From Planctomycetota bacterium (GTDB lineage: Bacteria > Planctomycetota > Phycisphaerae > UBA1845 > PWPN01), in the NCBI GenBank assembly GCA_016209665.1, contig JACQVT010000190.1:1-6496 (forward strand): a stretch of 6,496 nucleotides of DNA, given 5' to 3'. Below are positions 1 to 5,457 of this stretch, one piece after another; position 1 is the first letter of the stretch, and each line of letters starts with the position of its first letter. The position numbers and the translations under genes were made by a program. The notes under the pieces are model-generated. The model saw nothing but the letters and a program-made list of their open reading frames with translations. It searched no databases and was not told the DNA's origin.

Positions 1-1
1 G

Positions 2-1156
2 ATCGTCGGCGGGACGATCGACCAGTTGGGCATCAGCACCATCGGCATCGCCCAGTCCATCGACCCCGGCAACTTCGGCCGCGAGGAAACCGCGGTCGTG
101 CTGCTGGATTCCCTGAGCGAACCGGCGGGCGACCCCTTCTCGGCCAACAGTGTGGACGTGGCTTCGGGCCTGACGCGGTTCGACGCCGTCGGCGCCACCG
201 TGGCCCACATCCTCGCGCACGAGTTTGGCCACTACCTGGGCAGTTGGCACACCGAGACCTTTAACGACGTGCCGTCCATCATGGATGCCGGCGGCGTTCC
301 CGTCTGGTACATTGCCGGCGCGGGTGACGACCGCACGCTGGGGACGGCCGACGATCAGGTGATCGAGTTTGTGACCGACGAGTACAACCTTTCGGAGATG
401 GTGGCCGTCGGCGAGGAGCAGACGGAGGTGGTGACGGCGTTCGGCTTTAGCACCGGGCGGGTACTCCGGGCGACGCCGATCACGCCGGGCACGCCCACGC
501 TGCCGCTGGCCGCCGTGCGGGCCTCGCCGCTCAGCGGCAGCCCGCCCCTGACGGTCGAGTTTGCCGCGGGGGCGATCGATGAGACTGCCGACGTGGTGTA
601 CACGTGGGACTTCGCCGACGGGTCGGCCCAGGCCACCGGGCCGGTGGTGTCGCATACGTTCACGTTCTCGGGCGAGTTCCTGGTGAAGGTGACGGCGACC
701 AACAGCGAGGGCGACTTCGGGCAGGCCAGCGTGCTCATCACGGTCTCGGCCCTGCTGCCGACGGCCCGCATCGTCGCCACCCCGACCCGAGGCTCGGCCC
801 CGCTCACGGTGAGCTTCGACGGCCTGAGTTCGACCGCCACCACCGGCACCATTGTCTCCTACGCGTGGGACTTCGGCGACAACACGACGGTCAGCGGCGC
901 GACTGTCCAGCATACCTACCCGAACCCCGGATACTACGCGGTCAAACTCACGGTGACCGACAGCGAAGGCGGCGTCAGCGTCGCCAACACCCTGATCACG
1001 GTGAACGAACCGGCGGGAGCCGCGGCTTCCACGGGCACGTCCGGCCAGGACACCTCGGCCGGGGCGTCGCCGCAATGCGGGTTCGGGGCCGGCGTGATGA
1101 TGGTCGGCTCGCTCGCCGGCCTGCTGGCGATGATGATCGTCCGCCGCCGATATTGA
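2..1156 (+). CDS. Secreted metzincin-type zinc metalloprotease with two PKD domains and a C-terminal sorting tail (5' partial)
   Basis: The frame is already open at base 2, so the signal peptide and the start of the protease domain lie outside the window. The TTG at 26 is only the first possible start inside it; residues are numbered from there. HEFGHYLGSWH (65-75) matches the metzincin zinc motif HExxHxxGxxH, with His65, His69 and His75 as ligands and Glu66 as catalytic base. SIMD (84-87) fits the Met-turn. A short Asp-rich stretch, GDDRTLGTADD (100-110), may bind calcium. Two PKD domains follow, at about 161-241 (core WDFADG, 194-199) and 246-327 (core WDFGDN, 281-286). A low-complexity Gly/Ser/Thr/Ala linker leads to Cys351-Gly, a hydrophobic segment (about 354-372) and RRRY at the end. 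That three-part tail resembles C-terminal sorting signals, so the protein is inferred to be exported and held at or released from the surface. PKD domains usually mediate binding to polysaccharides or proteins. The substrate is unknown. A terminator lies 55 bp after the stop. Confidence 0.88.
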   Translation: MVGGTIDQLGISTIGIAQSIDPGNFGREETAVVLLDSLSEPAGDPFSANSVDVASGLTRFDAVGATVAHILAHEFGHYLGSWHTETFNDVPSIMDAGGVPVWYIAGAGDDRTLGTADDQVIEFVTDEYNLSEMVAVGEEQTEVVTAFGFSTGRVLRATPITPGTPTLPLAAVRASPLSGSPPLTVEFAAGAIDETADVVYTWDFADGSAQATGPVVSHTFTFSGEFLVKVTATNSEGDFGQASVLITVSALLPTARIVATPTRGSAPLTVSFDGLSSTATTGTIVSYAWDFGDNTTVSGATVQHTYPNPGYYAVKLTVTDSEGGVSVANTLITVNEPAGAAASTGTSGQDTSAGASPQCGFGAGVMMVGSLAGLLAMMIVRRRY

Positions 1157-1210
1157 GCGCGGAACGCGGGAATCGGGACGAACAACGAACGGGATTACCA
1201 GGCGATGATC

Positions 1211-1242
1211 AAGCCCAGGGATTTGTATCCCCGGGCTTTTCT
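1211..1242 (+). terminator. Rho-independent terminator after the metalloprotease gene
   Basis: The arms AAGCCCAGGGAT (1211-1222) and ATCCCCGGGCTT (1227-1238) pair with a single A-C mismatch around the loop TTGT. The run TTTT (1237-1240, partly in the stem) then CT gives a U-rich tail. It starts 55 bp after the metalloprotease stop and points the right way for it. Read on the minus strand, the hairpin is followed by GATCATCG with no T-run, so it is a poor terminator for the convergent xseA, whose stop lies 56 bp away. Confidence 0.82.
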
Positions 1243-1297
1243 GTGAACGCAAAATGCGCGGGGCGGCCATTCGGCCGATTGATTCCCCCGCGGCTCG

Positions 1298-2833
1298 TTA
1301 TGTTTCCACGCGGCTCCGCACATCCCCATCGACCATCTCGGTGACGATGACCTGGCCCGCCGCCAGGTCGGCGGCCCGCAGGACGATCCGGCCGCGCCGT
1401 TCGTCCCAGGTCACGGAGAAACCGCGGGCCAGCGTGCGGCGGTAGCTGGTGGCCTCCAGCCGGCTGGCCAGCGAGTCGACGACCGTCCGCAGCAGCCGCA
1501 AGCGATGAGTCAGCTCACGGGCGAGGCCGGCGCGGTACTCGCGGAGTTTGCCGGCGTGCATGGCCACGCGGTGAGCCGGGGATGCGGCGAGCAGGGCACG
1601 GCTCGCGGTCTCGATCCGCCGCTCCGCTTGCCGACACCAACGCTGGACGGCCGACTGCAATCGATGATCCAGTGCCACCAGTCTCGCCTGCCGGTCGCGG
1701 ACCAGCACCGCGGGGCGCACGCCCAGCAGCCGCAGTTGCAGCCCGTCCAACCGGCGGTGGGTCCGCAGCACGAGCCGGGCGCTGCCGTGCCGAAGTCGCC
1801 CGGCCCACTCGTCCACCTGCTGTTCGGCCCGACGAACGAGGCCCAGGGGATTGCGAAACAGATCGGTCCGCCGCAGCGAATCCACCTGCGACCGCCCCAT
1901 CTCAAGACGGTGGCGTATGCCGCGGCCCAGTCGGGTCGTCCGCTGATCGAGCGTCTCGAGCACATCGGCGAGGACGGGCACCGCCAGCTCCGCCGCCGCC
2001 GTCGGCGTGGGAGCCCGCAGGTCGGCGACCAAGTCGGCAATGGTCACGTCCACCTCGTGGCCGACGCCCGAGATGATCGGAATCCGGCTGGCGTGGACGG
2101 CCCGGGCCACGACCTCCTCGTTGAACGCCCACAGGTCCTCGAGCGAGCCGCCGCCGCGGCCGACGATCATCACGTCGATCCCGCCCAGCGCCGCCGACTG
2201 GTCGTTCAGCCGGCCGACGGCGTCGGCGATCTCCTGGGCCGCCCCCTCGCCCTGCACGCGGACGGGATGAAACAGAACCTGCGCGCAGCAGAACCGGCGG
2301 CGCAGGGCGTGCAGGATGTCCTGGATCGCCGCGCCGGTCGGACTGGTCACCACGGCGATCCGCCTCGGGTACCGGGGGATGGGCCGCTTGCGGGCTTTGT
2401 CGAACAAGCCCTCCCTGGCCAGTCGGTCGTGCAACTGTCGGAAGGCCAGCTCAAGTTCGCCCACGCCCTTGGGCTCCAGCTTGCGGACGTAGAACTGGTA
2501 CTGTCCCCGCGGCTCGTAGACATCCACGCTGCCGGTGGCGACGACCTCCAGGCCGTCTTCGATCTTGAACTTCACCACCGCCGCCGTCGACCGCCACATG
2601 ACGGCCCGGATTTCGGTGCGGTCGTCCTTGAGCGTGAAGTAGCAGTGGCCGCTGCCGTGCCGGGTGAAGTTGCTGACCTGGCCGATCAGGTGGATGGTCG
2701 CGGGCAGGCCGTTGACCAGCACGCGCTTGACCAGGGCGTTGAGCTGGCTGACCGTCATGCTCCGCGGCACCAGCGAGGCATCGGGCTGGGCCGCCATGCG
2801 GTCGGGGTCGAAGATGGGGCGTTGGGCGGCCAT
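1298..2833 (-). CDS. xseA: Exodeoxyribonuclease VII large subunit
   Basis: XseA is the large subunit of exonuclease VII, which degrades single-stranded DNA from both ends to short oligonucleotides without needing Mg2+ in the well-studied enzyme. The 511-residue reading starts at ATG 2833 (MAAQRPIFDP). An N-terminal OB-fold covers about 27-120 (TVSQLNALVKRVL, GQVSNFTRHGSGHCYFTLKD). The catalytic domain carries the hallmark motifs TSPTGAAIQDIL (163-174), GRGGGSLEDLWAFNEE (225-240), ISGVGHEVDVTIADLVADLR (254-273) and APTPTAAAEL (274-283). A long Arg-rich helical region (about 287-465), expected to form a coiled coil, is followed by the usual ending ARGFSV (469-474) and a small C-terminal domain. 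It is longer than the roughly 450 residues common in the family. In-frame ATGs at 2797 and 2758 are alternative starts; 2758 (MTVSQLNAL) is where many homologues begin. None of the three has a convincing Shine-Dalgarno. No xseB is seen in the window. The gene lies downstream of the phosphoesterase gene on the same strand, 259 bp apart. Confidence 0.95.
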   Translation of the reverse strand: MAAQRPIFDPDRMAAQPDASLVPRSMTVSQLNALVKRVLVNGLPATIHLIGQVSNFTRHGSGHCYFTLKDDRTEIRAVMWRSTAAVVKFKIEDGLEVVATGSVDVYEPRGQYQFYVRKLEPKGVGELELAFRQLHDRLAREGLFDKARKRPIPRYPRRIAVVTSPTGAAIQDILHALRRRFCCAQVLFHPVRVQGEGAAQEIADAVGRLNDQSAALGGIDVMIVGRGGGSLEDLWAFNEEVVARAVHASRIPIISGVGHEVDVTIADLVADLRAPTPTAAAELAVPVLADVLETLDQRTTRLGRGIRHRLEMGRSQVDSLRRTDLFRNPLGLVRRAEQQVDEWAGRLRHGSARLVLRTHRRLDGLQLRLLGVRPAVLVRDRQARLVALDHRLQSAVQRWCRQAERRIETASRALLAASPAHRVAMHAGKLREYRAGLARELTHRLRLLRTVVDSLASRLEATSYRRTLARGFSVTWDERRGRIVLRAADLAAGQVIVTEMVDGDVRSRVET

Positions 2834-2841
2834 GCGCTGTG

Positions 2842-2870
2842 ATGGTATGTCGTGGTAGACACGGAAACAA
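2842..2870 (-). promoter_or_regulatory. Possible xseA promoter
   Basis: On the minus strand, TTGTTT (2870-2865) and TACCAT (2847-2842) are separated by exactly 17 nt. The match to TTGACA/TATAAT is modest: 3 of 6 and 4 of 6. The -10-like box ends 8 nt before ATG 2833, so transcription would begin almost at the start codon. That agrees with the missing Shine-Dalgarno and with the layout at dapF. The call is weak and rests on position and spacing. Confidence 0.3.
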
Positions 2871-2880
2871 GGAAGCTTCA

Positions 2881-3085
2881 GAGCCCCAAGCGCAAGCGCG
2901 GGGTTGGTGCCGTGAGGCATCGCCCACGTGATCACAGGCAACCCGTCGCGTGCGCTCCCCGTTGCCTGGGCAACCCGTCGCTTGCGCTGCGGCCGGACGG
3001 AGCCCAGAGCGCCGGCGAGTGGGTTGTCGCGGGCAGATTCGTCCTGCGTTTTGCCGGGGCAACCCGCCGCTTGCGCTGCGGGCTC
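2881..3085. repeat. Four copies of a GC-rich interspersed repeat (core AACCCGyCGCTTGCGCT)
   Basis: The gap between the phosphoesterase and xseA genes holds a repeated core. Plus-strand copies are at 2941-2956 (partial, ACCCGTCGCGTGCGCT), 2972-2992 (AACCCGTCGCTTGCGCT then GCGG) and 3061-3085 (AACCCGCCGCTTGCGCT then GCGGGCTC). A minus-strand copy is at 2905-2881 and matches the last one at 21 of 25 positions. The first copy sits between CAGGCAAC (2935-2942) and GTTGCCTG (2961-2968), a perfect 8-bp inverted repeat. The last copy ends 7 bp from the phosphoesterase stop. The inverted pair 2881-2905 / 3061-3085 could form a long stem in RNA. I recall GCTTGCG-rich repeats of this sort between planctomycete genes, but family identity and copy number cannot be judged from one window. 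No gene is supported in this gap. Confidence 0.75.
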
Positions 3086-3092
3086 TGTTCGG

Positions 3093-3923
3093 TCAATCCG
3101 GCTCGTGTTCAAGCTCGGGCGGCATCTTGGACTTGTCGGCGTCGACGCGGATGCGTTCGATGTGGGTGGCCACGCCGGTGTTGGGCTCGACGCTGACCAG
3201 GATGCCATACAACCGCGTGTCGTCGGTGGCCACGTCGAACGGCGCGGGCAGGTTGGTCAGCAGGTTGCGGAGCACGCGGTCCTTGCGGCGGCCGAGGATG
3301 GAGTCGTACGGGCCGGTCATGCCCAGATCGGTGATGTAGGCCGTCCCGCCGGGCAGGATGCGCTCGTCGGCCGTCTGGACGTGCGTGTGCGTGCCGAAGA
3401 CCACGCTCACCTTGCCGTCCAGATGCCAGCCCATTGCCACTTTCTCGCTGGTGGCCTCGGCGTGCACGTCGACCACCACGATGTTCACGTCCGGCGGCAA
3501 CTGCCGGATGACCTGGTCGGCGGCGCGGAACGGGCAGTCGGTGGGCGGCCGCATGTACAGCCGGCCCAGCAGCGAGATGACCGCCACTTTGGGCCCCGCC
3601 GCGGTCGGGTACACCGCGAAGGTCCGGCCGACCGATTGCGGCGGGAAATTCGCCGGCCGAACCAGGTCGGTGCCTTTCTCGAGGAGGGGGATGATGTCGG
3701 CCTTGCGGTAGACGTGGTCGCCCATCGTCATCAGGTGCACGCCGTAGCGTTTGAACTTCTCGTACAACTGGGCCGTCAGGCCCGACCCCGCCGCCGCATT
3801 CTCGACGTTCGCGATGACGCAGTGCACGTCGTGCTGCTTGACGAGGTGCGGCAGGGCCTGGGCGACGACGGAGCGTCCCGGCCGGCCGACAACGTCACCG
3901 ATGCATAGGATGTTCACCGGCAT
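3093..3923 (-). CDS. TIGR00282/YmdB-family metallophosphoesterase
   Basis: The 276-residue protein matches the calcineurin-like phosphoesterase family of Bacillus subtilis YmdB and Deinococcus DR1281, dimetal enzymes active on 2',3'-cyclic nucleotides in vitro; YmdB affects biofilm formation and RNA turnover. The length fits the family (about 260-275). Visible motifs are NILCIGDVVGRPGR (4-17, Asp10), NVENAAAGSGLT (39-50, Glu41/Asn42), MTMGDH (65-70), LVRPANFP (87-94), VDVHAEATSEK (151-161, His154), GTHTHVQTADERILP (177-191, His179/His181) and AYITDLGMTGPYDSILG (195-211). The usual GNH metal motif reads GDH here (Asp69). There is no signal peptide, so it should be cytosolic. ATG 3923 was chosen by alignment to family N-termini. 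A Shine-Dalgarno-like GGAGGGG lies 22 nt upstream, too far for this ATG; it is 10 nt from an in-frame CTG at 3935, which would add LDDL-type residues. It precedes xseA on the same strand. The biological role in this lineage is unknown. Confidence 0.92.
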   Translation of the reverse strand: MPVNILCIGDVVGRPGRSVVAQALPHLVKQHDVHCVIANVENAAAGSGLTAQLYEKFKRYGVHLMTMGDHVYRKADIIPLLEKGTDLVRPANFPPQSVGRTFAVYPTAAGPKVAVISLLGRLYMRPPTDCPFRAADQVIRQLPPDVNIVVVDVHAEATSEKVAMGWHLDGKVSVVFGTHTHVQTADERILPGGTAYITDLGMTGPYDSILGRRKDRVLRNLLTNLPAPFDVATDDTRLYGILVSVEPNTGVATHIERIRVDADKSKMPPELEHEPD

Positions 3924-3945
3924 GAGGTCATCCAGGGTTTCGTTG

Positions 3946-3990
3946 CCCCTCCAGTAACGGCACGATATACCAATCGCGCCCGATCGGCAA
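3946..3990 (-). promoter_or_regulatory. Possible phosphoesterase promoter and displaced Shine-Dalgarno
   Basis: On the minus strand, TTGCCG (3990-3985) is followed after 17 nt by TATCGT (3967-3962). Overlapping it is an extended -10 candidate, TGG then TATATC (3969-3964). GGAGGGG (3952-3946) lies downstream and is the only strong Shine-Dalgarno-like run upstream of any gene here. All are pattern matches in a GC-rich gap. The two -10 options cannot be separated by eye. Confidence 0.3.
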
Positions 3991-3997
3991 GGATGGC

Positions 3998-4083
3998 GCG
4001 GCGCCGGCGGCATGGTGTGGGACCGGCATCTTGCCGGTCCAAATGACGGGCTGGAAGCCGGTCCCACACCGCGGCGCCGGTGG
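3998..4083. repeat. Palindromic intergenic element with 14-bp inverted repeats and flanking near-direct repeats
   Basis: GGTGTGGGACCGGC (4014-4027) and GCCGGTCCCACACC (4057-4070) are a perfect 14-bp inverted repeat. Inside are two tandem hairpin units: GACCGGC-ATCTT-GCCGGTC (4021-4039, 7 perfect pairs) and ACGGGC-TGGAA-GCCGGT (4046-4062, 5 of 6 pairs). Each shares arms with the outer stem, so one long hairpin or two short ones can form, but not both. GCGGCGCCGGCGG (3998-4010) and GCGGCGCCGGTGG (4071-4083) flank it and differ at one base, as a target-site duplication would, although simple GC-rich sequence could also explain this. It lies in the divergent gap, 90 bp before the phosphoesterase start and 48 bp before the glycosyltransferase start. 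It encodes nothing and resembles a REP/MITE-type element. Confidence 0.75.
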
Positions 4084-4118
4084 CGGATTCGCGATGGCTC
4101 CTTTAAGCTGCCTTGGCC

Positions 4119-5348
4119 ATGCGCATCGTCTATCTGGACGCGGACTTCGCTTGCGCCGCCGGCGAGACCGGCCCGCGGTCGTTCGCGTTCGCCCGTCGGC
4201 TGATCGCCCGAGGCCACGAGGTGACGATGCTCACGAGCGATCGGCAGTTCGCCCTGCCGGCCGACGCCGGGCGCGTCCACCGCACGGCGGTGGACGGCGT
4301 TCCGGTGGTCGCGATCCGCGTGGGGCTGCACCGGCGCGAGTCGACGATGGGCCGGCTGCGGCACCACCTGCGCTTCGCCGCCGCCAGTGCCCGCTACCTG
4401 CTCCGCTGCGATCCGCCGGACGTGATTTACGTCACCAGCCCGCCGATCTCGGCGGTGATCCCCGTGTTGCTGGCCAAAGGGTTTCGCCGCCTGCCGTTCG
4501 TGCTGGAGGTGCGCGAGGTCTGGCCCGAGGTGCCGCACGGTATCGACCTGCTCCGTTCGCGTCTGCTGGTGTTCCTGCTGCGGCGGCTGGCGTTGCTGGG
4601 CTACCGGGCCGCGTCGCGCATCGTGGCTTTGACCGATCCGGCCGTCCATCACATCCAGGCCGACATCCCCCTGACGCCCAAGGTCACGAAGATCGCGGCC
4701 TGTTGCGACGTGGAGTTGTTCGGGCGGGGCGATGGGACGGCCATTCGGGCCAAGCACGGCTGGGCCGACAAGTTCGTCTGCCTGCACGTCGGGCCGATGA
4801 TCCGCAGTGCCGGGATCGAGGACATCCTCCGCGTGGCGGACGTCCTCCGCGAGGACGAGCAGTTCGTCTTCTGGCTGGTGGGCGGCGGCGATCATCGCCG
4901 TGAGATCGAACGCAACATCCGCGACCGGGAGCTGCACAACGTGGTGCTCTGGGATACGGTGCCGCGGGCCCGACTGCCTGACGTGATCGCCGCGGCCGAC
5001 CTGGGCCTGCTGACCGTTCGGCGCTACCGGGTGCTCGAGCAGACCAGCGGCGAACGGCTGTTCGACTTTTTGGCCGCGGGCAAACCGGTGCTGCTGAACT
5101 ACAGCGGCTGGCAGCGCGACCTCATCGAGCAGCACGGGGCGGGACTGGGGACGACCCTCGGCGAGCACGGTGAGTTCTTCGAGAGCATCTGCCGCTTGTG
5201 CGATCAACCCGATCGGCGGGCCGAGATGGGCCGCAACGCCCGCCGTCTCGCGGAGACGCTGTTCCATCCCGACCGCTGGGTCGACCGGCTCGAGGAGGTG
5301 CTCCGCGCGGCGGCTCCTGCCCCAGACGCGACCGATGCGCGGGGATAA
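4119..5348 (+). CDS. Family 4 (GT-B fold) glycosyltransferase
   Basis: The 409-residue protein resembles WbuB/WcaI-type GT4 transferases, which move a sugar from a nucleotide-sugar donor to a growing envelope or exopolysaccharide chain on the cytosolic face of the membrane. The N-terminal acceptor domain begins MRIVYLDADF, with Gly-rich AAGETGPRSFAFARRLIARG (13-32) and HEVTMLTSD (33-41). DVIYVTSPP (101-109) and FVLEVREVWPEV (127-138) match the family's usual 'VIYATSPP' and 'VRDLWPE' signatures. The donor-binding C-terminal domain shows CLHVGPMI (221-228), FVFWLVGGG (249-257), a LPDVIAAADLGLL stretch (286-298) and GERLFDFLAAGKPVLL (311-326), the equivalent of the family's 'NKLFEYMAAGKPV'. A hydrophobic, basic stretch at about 143-165 may touch the membrane. 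There are no true transmembrane helices. ATG 4119 was preferred because homologues start with MRI; an in-frame TTG at 4113 adds two residues. No Shine-Dalgarno is visible. Sugar and acceptor cannot be told. It stands alone: dapF downstream has its own promoter. Confidence 0.88.
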   Translation: MRIVYLDADFACAAGETGPRSFAFARRLIARGHEVTMLTSDRQFALPADAGRVHRTAVDGVPVVAIRVGLHRRESTMGRLRHHLRFAAASARYLLRCDPPDVIYVTSPPISAVIPVLLAKGFRRLPFVLEVREVWPEVPHGIDLLRSRLLVFLLRRLALLGYRAASRIVALTDPAVHHIQADIPLTPKVTKIAACCDVELFGRGDGTAIRAKHGWADKFVCLHVGPMIRSAGIEDILRVADVLREDEQFVFWLVGGGDHRREIERNIRDRELHNVVLWDTVPRARLPDVIAAADLGLLTVRRYRVLEQTSGERLFDFLAAGKPVLLNYSGWQRDLIEQHGAGLGTTLGEHGEFFESICRLCDQPDRRAEMGRNARRLAETLFHPDRWVDRLEEVLRAAAPAPDATDARG

Positions 5349-5389
5349 ACCCGGCGGCTCGTTACCCATCAATTTCCGCGGTCCTCTCT

Positions 5390-5420
5390 CCGCGTCTCCC
5401 CATCCCCGCGTCACCGCGTC
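5390..5420. repeat. Three CCGCGTC heptamers in a pyrimidine-rich leader
   Basis: CCGCGTC occurs at 5390-5396, 5406-5412 and 5414-5420, starting at intervals of 16 and 8 nt, within a C/T-rich stretch (about 5381-5436) between the glycosyltransferase stop and dapF. On the minus strand it reads as GACGCGG units with GGGGA-type spacers, like the short heptamer-type repeats found between genes in several bacterial phyla. It lies just upstream of the dapF promoter. Whether it is regulatory or only a degenerate simple repeat cannot be seen. Confidence 0.5.
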
Positions 5421-5445
5421 GTTCCTCTTGCCTCCCAAGTCCCGC

Positions 5446-5451
5446 TATAAT
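5446..5451 (+). promoter_or_regulatory. dapF promoter -10 box, predicting a leaderless transcript
   Basis: TATAAT is a perfect sigma-70 -10 hexamer, striking in so GC-rich a gap. Only GCCGTC separates it from the dapF ATG at 5458. Bacterial transcription usually starts 5-9 nt after the -10 box, so the mRNA would begin at or within a base or two of the ATG, leaving no 5' leader. No Shine-Dalgarno is present, as expected. The best -35 candidate, TTCCTC (5422-5427, 18-nt spacing), is poor. Confidence 0.7.
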
Positions 5452-5457
5452 GCCGTC

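Noticed and set aside
604..1344. 246-codon plus-strand frame overlapping the metalloprotease 3' half and running past the terminator
   Set aside because: It is the +1 shadow frame of the PKD domains, very rich in Arg and Gly. The metalloprotease frame holds the recognisable domains.
1505..2842. 445-codon open frame on the plus strand antisense to xseA
   Set aside because: It is a high-GC shadow frame: the composition is His/Arg/Gln/Pro-rich without domains, and the opposite strand carries all XseA motifs.
2881..3085. Repeat cluster considered as a CRISPR array
   Set aside because: The copies are imperfect, irregularly spaced and one is inverted. There is no regular repeat-spacer pattern and no cas gene.
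2834..3208. In-frame N-terminal extension of xseA up to 3208
   Set aside because: It overlaps the phosphoesterase 3' end and the repeat cluster, is Ser/Pro/Arg-rich, and has no similarity to XseA N-termini.
2928..3908. 326-codon plus-strand frame opposite the phosphoesterase gene
   Set aside because: It is a shadow with Val/Asp/His/Arg-biased composition and no motif. The minus strand is clearly coding.
4014..4070. Hairpin element considered as a riboswitch or terminator
   Set aside because: There is no U-run after either stem, no known aptamer motif, and the near-perfect symmetry with flanking direct repeats fits a repeat element better.
5428..5433. TTGCCT as the -35 box for dapF
   Set aside because: It is only 12 nt from the TATAAT box, too close for a sigma-70 promoter.
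3924..5438. In-frame N-terminal extension of the phosphoesterase (about 505 codons, minus strand)
   Set aside because: It runs antisense through the whole glycosyltransferase gene and looks like shadow sequence. Family homologues begin at the ATG near 3923.
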